Shown here: in pieces, positions 1 through 12,526 of the stretch | Position numbering within the stretch: the stretch's first letter is position 1 | Layout of the letters: each line of letters begins with the position of its first letter | Source: Helicoverpa zea | Taxonomy: Eukaryota; Arthropoda; Insecta; Lepidoptera; Noctuidae | Length of the DNA: 64,000 bases | Assembly (NCBI RefSeq): GCF_022581195.2 | Contig: NC_061452.1 | Coordinates: 4,223,501-4,287,500, forward strand | Direction of reading: 5' to 3' | Position numbers and translations under genes: made by a program | Notes under the pieces: generated by a model | Told to the model about the DNA's origin: nothing | Seen by the model: the letters and a program-made list of their open reading frames with translations, nothing else | Databases searched by the model: none

Positions 1-3000
1 TAAAAACACAACTAAGTACCTATGATAAGTAGGTGGTAGAAATTGAGTAAAAACTTTACTCAACATTTCGTGAAATCAAATTACAGCCCGTTACAAAAAC
101 ATACTCCAATAAAAACAAAAAAAAAACTAATAGGAACCCAGAAAAAGTCCGTCCTCTTTACAGAATCGTGTACGTGTATCTGGCCATCTAAATGAATATT
201 ACGTAAGTGAAACATGACGAACGCATTCCTAATTTAAAAATTTCCATGCACGATCACCTCCGAATTACTGCGCGTCGCATCGTTATCTATTTAACATCGA
301 CCATAGCTAAAGTTAGGGTAAACAGGGACGATTTTTTGTCGCAAAAAGTGACGTGTCATGTGGGGTGCTGCGACAGTTTAGTCGCATGATGTCAAAAGAT
401 TTGTATCGAATGCTGCGTCATTGCATAAGGCAGGCTTTTGAATTATTGTTACGTGTGCACACGTGTGACAGTTTTGGTAGTTTATACAAAAGTGGCAGTG
501 TCATTATTTTTTATGAACTTTTTTGTGTTATGCTCATATTCGATGTTATCAATGAACATTGCAATGAGTAAAGGGTGTAATTTTTTATCGATTACAGAAA
601 ATCAAAAGCTAACGAAAATGCATTGGCCGATGGCATGCCACAAGTACAATCCTGTATTTTTATGTGTATTTTTCTACGTCTTTTACATATTGTCACCTAT
701 ATTACGAAATAATATTCTTACATATAATAACGATACTCAACTATCTATCTGATAGGGCTGCACCAAAATTCATAATTTATTAAAACAACGTCATTCCCAG
801 AGATCACCCTTGGCGACTGTCATTCCCACGCACAGCGCGCAACGCCTTCATACAATACGCACTTTATTTTTTATTGAAACCAATGTTTATTTAATTTATC
901 TCTCTCTCGTTATTTTGTTGGGGTAAATAACAATAGTTTTGCGACAACCCTACGGCGACACGCGACATAAATGAGCCGTAATTTTGAAGATGGCAATATT
1001 TACGATGAATATAAATATTAATATGTAAGTACTTTAGTTCGATTATTATTGTATATCCTTATGGTTTCATAGACATTTTTCGTATTTTTCGTATACCTAA
1101 ACATAAAAATCAATCGATTAGATAATTGATATACATACTTATGTCATGAACTCAAAAACTAAAGCAAACAGCGGAACCAACACATTCAATTGATTAAAAA
1201 TGCCTCCAGTTCCAATTTAATTAAGGCCTTACAATGCGAAATGAAATAACAACTCTTATTACCTACAGCGTGCAACGAACATAAGTTAAAAAAATAAATA
1301 AGTAAGACAATCTCAACGAAATTGCTATGTAAACGTGAAATTAACATAATTGTAGGGAATGCTATAATCAATAATCGGCCTGCAGTATAATTTACTCAAG
1401 TATAGACGGTTAAACAAACAAGAAACAAGCTTGTTCTGTACGAAATGAGACTTCTTGAAAAGTCGTGGGTAATTGTCGATGTGTGTGTGCCGGTGGCATT
1501 ATTGGTGAATTGCTCTTACATATTAAAAATGGTAGTATACTACAAATAAGTATTAAATTTTTCTGTAAGTATATTACGACATGAAGACAAATTGATATGT
1601 ATGTAGGCACGTGAGCGTGCGTCCGTTAAGTAATACTTATTAATTATTATATGATAAAACTTCATAATAAAGAAGAAGAAAAGTTATTTTTTAAACAAGA
1701 AATTAAAGACAAGGTTCCAGTTCAATTCAACGATGGGCCGAAAATGCTTCCTTGCTGTACTCCGAAAAAAAAACTTCCTCATTTTATTTTCCGATATGCA
1801 AATATTGAAATACGGATTCCAAAGCAGACAATGACGGACTAGAGAACCGAAATAAAATAAACTGAGATTTTAAATGAAGAGGATCGTTAGTATGAACGTG
1901 TTTTCAGGTAAGAATGCAATTTGCAATTTTGTCGGATCAATATCGGATAACGAGTGAGCGGAGAGATTTTAAATTGCGGACTCCGCAACTTGTCCGACGA
2001 GTTGTAATGAGGATAGACTATTTGTTTGTTGAAATTATGAGGAAATGGCGGACTTTCCCATTTTTTACTTTATTGGCTTTATTGCTAGATTTTAATTTTG
2101 AAAGTTTGTCTTCGTATAAGTAATGGATGTACGGTGATTTTAAATAAATTGTATATCTCATAATTACCAATTCGAACGGGACAAAAGTTAACCAAAAACA
2201 TTTCCTAATGTAGATACTAGGGGATACCTGGCTTTGACAAAAGCAACACCTGAGTCGCGGATTTTAAAAATAGCAACTCATTTTTTCCCAAAAATTAACC
2301 ATAAATTATAAGTAACAGACAGAGACACCAGTGATCTAATGATATCACAAATTAAAAAAACAAAAACGAAGGGCAAGCAACCTTTATTCAGAGTGCCGTG
2401 AAAAAATTAGCAGCAGGTTGTACAATAAATAACCCAGTTTCCGGACCGACATAATGCATAAAAATATTTTTCTTTACTTACCATCTCGCCCTCTTTGCTA
2501 ACCAAAGGTTCAAGCCATGGAAATCTAAATGACTAGCGGAGGTGCCATAACGGAAAATATCCTAAGAAAGTGAGCGGAGGACGAGGAATGTTACTATTTT
2601 CACTCTCATATACTTACCTTCTTTGGACCCGATATTTTTTTGTAACAATAAAATCGTTGATAGATGACTCAAACAACCCGAACGCCTCGTTAGTTCACTC
2701 GTTACCGATCGGTTTGGTCGTGCAGACCGTACCAATCAGGCCTGGATGTAGGATGACCCACCTGCATTATGACTTCTCCGCTCATCTTTCCCTACTTCGT
2801 GGTTCAAACTCTCAAACCTCCCTATACTTCCTTATTATACCGTATTTCTTCATCACCCTCCTTAAATTATGATTAAAATTAACGATAGCCGCAATTTTCC
2901 TATCTGGCAACCTAAAGTTGTTTGCTCACGCGACTTTTAGACGATTTTATGCAAAATTACTTTGATTATGGGTAAAATTTGAACTTGTAAGCGCAGTGAG

Positions 3001-3121
3001 AGGGTTATATTGTATAATTTGATGCCTTTTGTTTATTAACTTTCCTTGATTTTTGGTAAATGTTTAACAGCAATTAAAATTCATTTTGCAGGGATTGTGG
3101 GTACGAGTACTTATAGGTAAA

Positions 3122-3230
3122 CTCAAATGAAATCTAACACTTTTGAGAGTTTTTTTAACTCTCAAAAGTGTTAGATTTCATTTGAGAAATCTAACACTTT
3201 TGAGAGTTAAAAAAACTCTCAAAAGTGTTA
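3122..3230. repeat. Alternating inverted repeats (foldback MITE-like)
   Basis: A perfect 30-bp inverted repeat (3122-3151 and 3157-3186, 5-nt spacer) is followed at once by a second inverted pair built from the same core, CTAACACTTTTGAGAGTT (3187-3230). The core therefore appears four times in alternating orientation. It could form one long or two adjacent hairpins. This is probably a foldback element or a MITE end-to-end dimer. No transposase ORF is present. Confidence 0.8.
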
Positions 3231-3794
3231 TCATTTGTTAAACCAGCAAATAAAGTGGCATTTTTATATTTATAAAATCTGACTTAATCAATAGATCTTA
3301 AGGAATGATTTCCAAATAACTTCACATTATAGTAAGCGCGGTAGCTGGTTTACCTTAGAGACAGTATTACCTATTGCAAGTCTCAGGTGTCCACCCCATA
3401 TTTCTACTGGATTACTGGTTATAAACCGTTACTTCATCCATAACACTTTACCACTAAACTTGCATCAGCTACACTTCTATAAGTTTATCAACCAACTTCA
3501 TATTATCCTCCACAAAATCCCTGCCAGACTAAAATCGACTCTATTTCTTGGTCATTAAGGTCTGTGTATAGTTTATTGTTTGCAATATTAGCATTGTTAC
3601 TTGCTTTGCTTATACAGAAGTGCATTTGGCACAGGTGGTCTTCCCCATCTTCTTAAGTTACGAGATTTTAAACAAACGCCGGTTTTCCTGACATTTTAAT
3701 TATTCATTTCTGTTTTGATATTGTCTCCTAACTAGGCAGGTATTGATTTTACATTCCGGGAAAAATTAAAATTTAATTTATGTATGTCTTCTTG

Positions 3795-3865
3795 CCGAAG
3801 CCGAAAATAGATCTCAGTGGCGTGCACTTGGAGAGGCCTATGTCCAGCAGTGGACTGCGATAGGC

Positions 3866-3897
<32 letters not shown>
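3795..3897 (+). mobile_element. Retroelement 3' fragment with (TGA)n tail
   Basis: The segment has the conserved lepidopteran motif GGCCTATGTCCAGCAGTGGA and ends in a long TGATGA microsatellite. It is flanked by an 11-bp target-site duplication, ATGTCTTCTTG, at 3784-3794 and 3898-3908. The fragment is 5'-truncated and has no coding capacity. The same sequence recurs at 18590-18699. The histidine-rich ORF on the opposite strand is just the translated microsatellite. Confidence 0.8.
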
Positions 3898-3900
<3 letters not shown>

Positions 3901-6900
3901 TCTTCTTGTATGTGACCATAAGTACCTACAAACACCAGGGTACAAAGTCCGGGCATTTAAAAAGATTAAAATACAGCTAGGTACATTCATTGGAAAAAGG
4001 ATGTCGATCAATTGGTCGCTTAAAGTGTCGTTACTGTCAAAATACAAAATCAAAAACTATAAAAAAAACACTAATCAGTGACTAAATCGTAAGTGCTTAA
4101 TAATTTAAATAAAACATAATAAGTATTTGGACGTCGCTCGCTCATTCATACGTCATGTCATGACGAAACTTGGGACTTGAATTTGAAATGGGCAGTGCGA
4201 TGACCATGAAATTGAAAAAGTATTTCCAATTTGAACTTCCAATTGTCAAATAACGAACTAATTAGTAAAGGAGAATAAGATCACACTGGTGGTCATAAGA
4301 AGTAAATAGTTACCCATTTACTTATCTTTGTAAGTGCCAAAAGGTTCTAGAAAATTGTATGACTAACTTTGGTTCATTCGGGTCACCAAGCCCTTGTTTT
4401 GAAAATCTAAGTATAAGAAATATGCAAAAATTCAAATTGCATTCCTACAAAATATTGACGGATGAATAAAATAACATGAACACACAATTAAACTGACATA
4501 CAATTGTTTCCCAAATATATTAGATTTGGTTACCCTACTCATCATTTGGCTGACACGAGGTGATTACGGGCCTTGTTTATTTTGTTATTATTATTTCTTT
4601 TTTATCTAAACACGATCGTTATTATCGAGTGTAAGTGGATGGACTCGTGAGTGATTTCTTTTATTTAGATTTTTATTTAACATTTTAACCTTTGGGATTG
4701 TCCGGCCTAACTACTTGTGGAGATGGTGACCCTACAGAGCGGTTCGTTTGTAGATTTTAATTGAATATTTCACGCTGTGTGAATGTTTGATTTGATTATT
4801 CGGTTCGTTATTATTAAACAATTATGTTAAAATTGCGTTTGTTTGCTAATTAGAATAAATGTTATTTGGTAGTGTGGGTTTAAACACTTTTGACTCAATT
4901 ATTGTTCGTTATAATATTTTGTAATTAAACATGGTATTTTATGTCTAGCTTTCTCCATAAGTGCCAATTTATTTCACAAAAAAATAAAATAACTTAGCAA
5001 AAAAAGATAATTGAAATTGATATATCACATAAATATTTGCTAATAAATAATAGTCTATAACAATGCATTAGATATTATCTCACGTTCTCATACTATAGGT
5101 GAAGGTATGTAGGTACCATCAAGTGTTGCTCTTTTTATCAAAGACTTCGCCGCCTAAGATCTAAGGGGTCCGCTGTAGCACGTTGTGTCCAATTTAATTT
5201 CGCCAGTGGCTAAAAATAACTGACTATGGATACCGTACTACAACACTTTGTAATCAATTTTTTTGTGATTGAAAAAAGTTCGTTTGAAGATGAGTAGTGT
5301 AAGTCATGTATATTCACATATGTAGTGAAGTAACTAGGCGGATCTATAGTTCGATGATCTTGTTAAAAGAAAATCTTATAAGCAACGAAATAGCTAACTC
5401 AGATGCGTACATATCTTATTTGGTTTTAAATTCACTTTAAGTGACGGTTATAATAATAAATAAATAAATAAAAGCTCATTTATTTCCAATCTACAAAGTT
5501 ATATACATTGCGATTACTTTTAAATATAAGTTTAAGTATTTATATAAAGTTTTCCTTTTTCTTCTACTCGCTATCGTTGCTTTTTTCCCTCCATTTTCTT
5601 CCCGCTACCTCTTCTATATCCTCTATCCAACGGTATGTTAAGTGTTGTGTTAAGTGACTAAATCTATCAAGGAGATAGCATTTTTTCAGAATAGACTAAC
5701 AATTCGTATGCATGCAACCGCCATACAATGAATATCAATCAGCCCAAGATAAACTGGATCCTGTATACATATAGGCACCTACCTTTACATGTATGTAATT
5801 TCATTTCCATGTTTAAAATTACTTGTCCGCTTGACAGATTACTTGCTATGAGTGAATAACGCTTGACCCGCCCTCTTCGCGAGAGCCGAGACGAGTAGGG
5901 TGCACACAAATATGCACTGAGCGGGATTAGTCACCCACTGACTCATCGGTTTTTGAACAGCGCTTCAGTTTGTATGCGAAAGGGGTAAATTGATTTTTCA
6001 TTAGCAAGTTATTTAAAAATGCTTTTGTAGGCTTTATGTTTAATTTTAACGTGTAAACAAGGATTTTTGCAACCATTTTTAAACAAATATTAAATAGACC
6101 CAACATTTTTTTTACTAACTTACTGAGTTGATTATTTTGATGAGTCAATAGTGTTAATGTAGTGATCAGAGCAAGTAAATGGTTAGAATTTTAAATTCAA
6201 TTGATTAATGTTTCCCATATTTTTCTTTTGCACTAACCAACGAAATGGAAAAAAAACTGAATAAGACAACTCTGGAAAAAGAACCTTACGCATATTTCCA
6301 TTACACACATGATATTTCGCGAGGAGAAAATTGAATTCCATGGGAGGATAATGTAATATGAATATAATGTATGGAAAACATAAGTAAATATGTTGTAAGT
6401 ATAAGGAAACGACAATAATAACAACTCTGAAGAACATACTTACATTATAAATTATTTTTCATTTATATTATTTATTTCGCTTTTATCGCTTCCTTCTTTA
6501 CTGTAGTATCTAAGTATTGTTTCAAACAGTAGCAAAATCCTATACTCCATTACACATATCATAGCAGTTTCGTACTACCGATTGTCATAAGTTGTGATAA
6601 AGGGATTATTCCAAAGTGATGGCCCACCGAGCCCACCTGTGAACTAATATTAATAATTTATAACGATATCCTGCCTTCCTATCCCTGCGGTTACGCTTGT
6701 ACGCCCCTAGCGTAATATTTCAATTAATGGCGGAAGTCTTGTTACCGGGTGTATTGAGTTTCAACTAATAAGCAATTTGATTAATGCATAATTTAGTAAT
6801 TTAATGGATTTCTTTTTTTTTGGTTTCCTAGGTACTAAATTTAGTGATTTAGAATATTATATGGGTACGGGTTATGCAAAAGTTCAGGGTATATTTTTAA

Positions 6901-9171
6901 TCTCCAACTTATATTAATATTTTTTTATTTATTGGGTGAAGGAAAATTTTTAATGAATCTGAAAAAACCTCCAAAAAGTTCCATGAACACTATTTTATTT
7001 TTCTGATACCTTTTTACCTATCTCAGGATCACACACAACAAGACTATCCGAACTACTACCCAATCCATGGTCACCTCACACCATGCTCTCAGAAGTAGCC
7101 GCTAGTTTATCTCCTATTGAATTTACATTGTGCCCGTTTTTTGTAGTAAGCAATCGTGACCGTGATAACTAGGTACATAAATACATAAGCTAGTTATTTT
7201 GCATGCTATAAATTCCAGCTACGCTTTGTGTGTGCCGATATTTTTTGCCTTGTTAGTGTGAAAAACTGATTAATAAAATAACGCTTGCTGATCAGCCTGT
7301 CAAAAGTTTATTGAGGTTGTTTAATTTACTCACCAACTTACTTATTCTGTGTTATGGATTGTTGCTTAATGTTTGTTTTGATGGTTTCGTGTTTGCTTTA
7401 CTAAACTCTATAATTTTTATATTTTTATCAATTTCGACAGCATCATATGCCCTGAACCCTTGGTACTTAAGACTGAGATAATCCAAAAAGTATCCTTAAT
7501 GCATTGTTCTTGACATAAATAGTTAGGTAAAGTGCCTACATACATCTTTGAAATTTTAGTACTTTGAATAATATCCGTAACTGCCTGACAGTATTCGGAT
7601 GCTATAGCATTAACTAATTGTACTTACTTCTTATACTTCGGCAATTGGAATCGTATTGTAATGGAAAAACCTCATTTGTTCTTTGAAAAACTTACCATGC
7701 CTATGCAATATTTAGCGTAAGATATGCTAAAGGCAGGTAAAGGTAAGTTGTGACGGCTTCGAGCCCACTTCGCTGATTGCGAGCGCGCCATTTGCATCAG
7801 CCACATTGGGTGTGCCCACTGTACATTCAGGTATGAGTAGAATGTTGTGCTGTGTGTCTGTTGTGAATATATTTATATTTTTTTTTATGTAGAAAAATTT
7901 GCAAACGAAAAAATATTTCAGGAACTTTTCTTATCATGAAATTCAGAAGTTTTTAGATTTGCGGTGTTTTTTTTTTAATAAAATTGATGATGTTATAATA
8001 GTCTTGTAGGTTGTTTTAAAATTAACCTGTATCATTTTGAAATTGGTAGACCTTTGCAAAAATTAAGTCAGTCACGTCTTCTTAAAAAGTGCATCAGACT
8101 ACAGTGCAGTTCACTGTACTACTCACATAAACTTACTATCTATAAAGAAAATCTACTACACATTTTCTCTGCCGACTGTACCTGTACGAAACTAGCACAG
8201 CTTCTTAGTAATTTGAAAGCGTCACCCGCACCCTTCTTGCCGTAAGAAAAACACAACTTTTCTTATGGTTTCACTTTCCATGATCATACCACATACCTGA
8301 AGAGCCATGGAGCGTACTATGGTAGAAGAAAATGGGTGCTATTACTTTAAAAAAGGTTTTCCCGACTTGGCTTGCTATCACTTATGTAGGTAGATAGGCA
8401 CTTCCAGTAGGTTGTAGTGTTGTGCAAAAGTACATTTGGGGAAATAGGTAGGTAGCTTAAATATCTGAGTAGGTAGGTAAATGTAAATGTTGTTTTGCTG
8501 CTTTCTGTAATTTATTCTTAACCAAAGCCATGTCAAATCAATGTGCATCTGTCTTTTTTTCAACAATTTATGTCGATGATTGTTCTTACAGAGGAAAACA
8601 AAAAAAAAATAAACAGCTCTGGAAATGATTACCTACGTAGGTACAACAATCATTGACTGTTGCGGTTTTTCTACCTTCAGCAAAAACAGTAAGATAATCA
8701 CACCACAATCGCAGACCAGCAACGATCGCAAAATACCATCAGCCAAGTCAAATAAGACCTGTTTCAACTCACGTATATATCTCGAAATACTGTGTGCAAT
8801 CCCCCTAGGAGGTAGCTTTGAGCTTTGAGCGCGCAATATCCACATGCAAACATGTTGCTATCTGCCCGAAGAGAGTTAGGCTTTGTGAAGCCCTTTATAC
8901 TTGGCAAGATATCATGACTTCTGAGACATGCGGGCTGTTTGTGAATCTCTAAGCTATTATGATATAGAGAAATTAATTTATTTTAAACCGTAGCATTTGA
9001 GTTCATTTTCATTATCTTATCTTATTTTATCTTTAGACTAGTGTAAAATACCCGTGGAAAATACAGAACAAATTATTTCCTCTTTTATTTTTTACACTAC
9101 ACTGTCACCACAAGTTTTCTTTATTGATCTTCTACAGAATGTAATCATTAATTTCAACTTTACAGTCACCA

Positions 9172-9244
9172 GCCCGGCTAGCTCAGTCGGTAGAGCATGA
9201 GACTCTTAATCTCAGGGTCGTGGGTTCGAGCCCCACGTTGGGCG
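9172..9244 (+). tRNA. tRNA-Lys (anticodon CTT)
   Basis: A 73-nt cloverleaf with no intron. The acceptor arm GCCCGGC pairs with GTTGGGC (two G-U pairs). The D arm is GCTCAGTCGGTAGAGC. The anticodon stem TGAGA/TCTCA encloses the loop CTCTTAA, giving anticodon CTT at 9205-9207. The T arm GTGGGTTCGAGCCCCAC contains an intact B box. There is no encoded CCA, as expected for a nuclear gene. A T-run terminator follows six bases downstream. It appears intact and functional. Confidence 0.97.
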
Positions 9245-9249
9245 AAATC

Positions 9250-9253
9250 TTTT
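9250..9253 (+). terminator. Pol III T-run terminator of tRNA-Lys
   Basis: A run of four T begins six bases after the mature tRNA 3' end, the usual minimal RNA polymerase III stop. Confidence 0.8.
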
Positions 9254-9264
9254 GTTATGTGAAC

Positions 9265-9362
9265 TTGTAACAGCGCCATCTACCAAAATTAGTAGAAGCT
9301 TTTGCACTGGAAGAGACTGTTTGGTTTAGTGAGTTCGCACGGGGTTTAATAGATGGCGCCGA
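9265..9362. repeat. Short repeat with GCGCCATCTA inverted ends
   Basis: GCGCCATCTA near 9271 and TAGATGGCGC near 9350 form short imperfect inverted ends around about 90 bp, lying between the tRNA and the 5S gene. It looks like a small non-autonomous element or a decayed repeat. No target duplication is clear. Confidence 0.35.
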
Positions 9363-9530
9363 TTTCAATTGAACTGATTATAATAATTTGAAGTCGTATT
9401 ACTTTCTTTTAGTAAATCCTAATGACGTGCTCGTTCAATTAATGACATTAATGTGTAACAAAAAAAAAAATACCAGTATTCATTAAATGACTTTTCATTG
9501 AAAATGATAACGTTTTCAGAACCCATAGTC

Positions 9531-9648
9531 GTCAACGTCCATACCACGTTGAAAACACCGGTTCTCGTCCGATCACCGAAGTTAAGCAACATCGGGCGCA
9601 GTCAGTACTTGGATGGGTGACCGCCTGGGAACACTGCGTGACGTTGAC
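9531..9648 (+). rRNA. 5S ribosomal RNA gene
   Basis: A 118-nt match to insect 5S rRNA. The terminal helix GTCAACGTC/GACGTTGAC pairs perfectly. The conserved core includes GATCACCGAAGTTAAGCAAC and TACTTGGATGGGTGACCGCC, where the internal Pol III control region lies. The pair GCGCAG/CTGCGT also matches, which argues against a decayed copy. A five-T terminator follows directly. It is a single dispersed gene 286 bp downstream of tRNA-Lys, not part of a visible tandem array. Confidence 0.96.
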
Positions 9649-9653
9649 TTTTT
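9649..9653 (+). terminator. Pol III T-run terminator of 5S rRNA
   Basis: Five T residues directly follow the closing helix of the 5S gene. Confidence 0.85.
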
Positions 9654-10027
9654 GATGTTCTTTGGGTACAATGACATTTTTAATACCTTCTTACGGGATT
9701 CACCCGTTTTAGCTCAGTGTAAAAAATTGTTTACGAGGCAGGTCTTCCTATTTTCTTAACGATGGCAAATCGTGACTGAAGCACCCACAAACCTTATTTT
9801 TCTTAATGATAGGCTTGTCTTTTAAAGTCCTACCTATTGCTGTATGTCTAACGACCACCATAAAAGTTTCTACACTATAAAGATATTCCTCAAGCGTTAA
9901 AGCCATGACAAATCAACATTTGTCAGTACCTACCATCATTATACATGTCTTGTTTCTTATATCGTCAACACGGGAGGTAATTGTGCAGCTTCCTTTGCGA
10001 CATCATTTAGAGCAATTTTGTATAGTT

Positions 10028-10036
10028 TATATAAAA
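10028..10036 (+). promoter_or_regulatory. TATA box of the 10089-12526 gene
   Basis: TATATAAAA lies 53 bp before the proposed ATG. A start about 30 bp downstream would give a short 5'UTR of roughly 30 nt. Inferred from motif and spacing only. Confidence 0.6.
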
Positions 10037-10088
10037 CGTATGTCACGCGAAGGATGCCATATTGTTTGTGGTTTGTTTGAGTGACAAG

Positions 10089-12526
10089 ATGACACGACTC
10101 TTTTGTATCTGCTTGAGTGTTTGTGGTAAGAAAGTCTTGATGTACTTACTTCGATTTTCAATCTTTTCATCATCACTTCTTCGATTGATTGCTCTTTATC
10201 AATTATAATTTAATCGGGAAACCCTATGATTATATCCTTTTTTTTTCTTTGTTTTAAGGAAATTACATAGCTGTTGTATTTTATTTGGTAGCATATTTTT
10301 TAATAATTTTTATGTTTTGAGCAACAAAATTAATATGCTATTTGAGATCTTAGTGAATCTAACTAATGAAGAAGTTTCTGGTCTTAGGTAATTTATAAAA
10401 ATAGCTCTTCCATTGTATGGAGGTAGTATAATAACTCTTAACATAAAAGGTCAAGATCAAGTCACCTGGAAATAGATAATTATTATGATAAGATGTTTCA
10501 TAGTTAGACAAACTTGGACGAGCAAAGAAAAGCCTACACAATTTGACGTCAAGATAATATTAGGGACGTCCAGACACAGGACGAAAATACTCTCAATACA
10601 ATACACATCAATATCAGGAATAATGAAACTTAAGGCCAAGCGTTCCTTGAGATTTATAAATAGATGATATTATTTCTTAACAATATCTTAAGTACAACAT
10701 TTTTTGCCAAGAATTTAGTTATTAAAAGTTACTTAGTACTACTATTGTTTAAGTCTCAGTATCTGCTTCTTAGGAGTTTTTGATGGAATAACAGCTAGTA
10801 ACACAATAATGTCATAAGCACTAAGTACAAACTAAACCCTGGACAACAGATAAGTAATAGATACTTACTCCGCCTTGACATCGTTGAATTATAACACAAA
10901 ATACAAAATTCGAAACAAAAATGTTTTACAAAAGAGTTCGTTGTACCTGATCGTTATAATTTTGTTATAATTTATTCCAGCATTTGCTGGTTGGAGTGAT
11001 GCAGTTTCCACAAAGATGGACTTCGCTGGCGATGAAATAGTAGCGACAGTTACAAATTCCACCAAAGTGGAAGACGAAGACGTTGAAGTACAGCATACGA
11101 TTGTCTTGTCTACCAAACTGAAAAACAATAATAGAAGAGGATTGCATGGTTCTAGCGAGGGTAAGTATAATGATGCTCTTATTACACGATCTAGCTTCTT
11201 TATTATAGGTAGAAATAATAGATAAAGGTATGCTGTGGCACTGGAGCACATAGGGACTTAAAATAGGGTCGGTAAAAGCATGATACTTCGTCCTTAGCGA
11301 GAGGCATCTATTTATTAATTACCTGTTTACAAAAACGGGAACAAAATTGAGATCTCAAGCCCCAATCACAGCAATAATGTCGGTCCTTACACTATCAGGG
11401 TACTTTTGCCAAAGCAATCTGCCTATCAATGTCCGCTAGGCAGCGTGCATGAAATCTATACAATTATATTAGGACATTTTTATCTTGGATTGTGTATTTA
11501 AGAAACATTTATTAAAATCTTGCCTCATAAACCATTAAACAGCATATGGGGCAATGGACGCATACGATTTTCCACTTGGGTGACTTGAGCCAAGTCGCCA
11601 GCTAACAATGTTGATGATTCTTTTTAAGATTTAAGATAATGCGAAATACAAAATACTCCTTTGTGTAACTTGGTCGCAACAAACTGGCACTAAAGTCTAA
11701 CTTTATTACATTACATGTGTGATGTAGATTTATTACTTTATCGATTGAATAACAAGAGGATTGCACTCTGATATCAGTGGATCTATACAAGGTCGACGCT
11801 ACTGACCTGATTATAATGATTTTGTTATCTCTTGACATTTACGAGCTTAGGTGAGAAATGCACGCAGTTAATCTCGAATATATGGCATGCAATGTTTACG
11901 AGCTTGTTTTTAATCTGTCTGGTGCATTCGGATATTAATCCTAAAATATTCCAGCCTATTCCTCTCTACCACTATTGTTGATTGGTAAACAATCTGCTTT
12001 AATTCTTACAGGTGACACAGGTACACTTTCATATAACATTGGCAAGAAAGAAGCAAAGGAAGACAGCGGTGAAGTACCCGTAGTAAACGGATACAAATCA
12101 GTTGAAACCACACAAATCAGAACACCTGACACTCGTATAAGGAACAGAGCAAAGATTTATCCTGAGTCAACATTTATAAACAGAAATGTACGTGACGAGT
12201 TGGATATTTACCCTAATTATATAACAAACCCTTCGCAGTGGCAGCCTTCCAGTTTCTACAATAATATAAATTGGATGGCTCAAGAGGTGCCTAACACAGA
12301 ATATAATACAGGATGGAAGATAAGTAGACCCGCTTATCAGACTCCTGGGAAATTCCATAGAGGGATAACAGATGATGGACTCAAGGAGTTTTATTGCAAG
12401 AAGTGTAGGGAGCTGAATGGACAGGGCATGAGATGCCCTCCGGCCTCACAAAGACGCAACTCATGGCTCTATGAGACCACAACTCCAAAGATTAAGTTGG
12501 ACGGCAAATTGGCGAAATTAAACTAA
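10089..12526 (+). CDS. Secreted protein, 243 aa, function unknown
   Basis: Three exons: 10089-10125, 10981-11160 and 12012-12526, with canonical GT/AG introns, both phase 1. Exon 1 is only 12 codons (MTRLFCICLSVC) and supplies the hydrophobic signal peptide, which continues with AFAGWSDAVS in exon 2. The start is supported by the TATA box at 10028-10036. The mature protein is polar with no membrane segment. Residues about 25-55 are acidic and Thr/Val-rich (VEDEDVEVQHTIVLSTK). The middle is rich in Asn, Tyr, Pro and Trp (WQPSSFYNNINWM). Near the C terminus is a small cysteine motif, FYCKKCRELNGQGMRC (CxxC then C), followed by a basic tail. I do not recognise the family. It is tail-to-tail with gene A and shares the phase-1 intron after the signal peptide with the seroin-like genes, but shows no seroin motif. 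The exon chain is more certain than any role. Confidence 0.8.

Larger units (their letters stand above)
1..9171. other. Intergenic, no supported gene
   Basis: AT-rich DNA with only short ORFs (up to about 104 codons) on both strands. None has a signal peptide, recognisable domain or convincing splice partners. It contains the alternating palindrome at 3122-3230, a (TGA)n-tailed retroelement fragment at 3795-3897 and simple AT-rich tracts such as the (AATA)n run near 5455-5470. I see nothing else that I can name. Confidence 0.6.

Noticed and set aside
207..752. Overlapping plus-strand ORFs of 60-104 codons near the left end
   Set aside because: AT-rich, Cys/Phe-rich frames with no domain, splice context or coding signature; likely chance.
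1875..1913. ATG followed by about 11 codons and a GTAAG donor, a possible first exon
   Set aside because: The peptide MKRIVSMNVFS is not a convincing signal peptide, and no downstream exon in matching phase was found.
3732..4053. ORFs with long Ile or His runs on the minus strand
   Set aside because: They are translations of the (TGA)n microsatellite tail of a retroelement fragment.
11975..12526. 183-codon ORF starting MLIGKQSALIL
   Set aside because: The first 12 codons are intron sequence; the real exon begins at 12012 after the TTCTTACAG acceptor and is read in phase from upstream exons.
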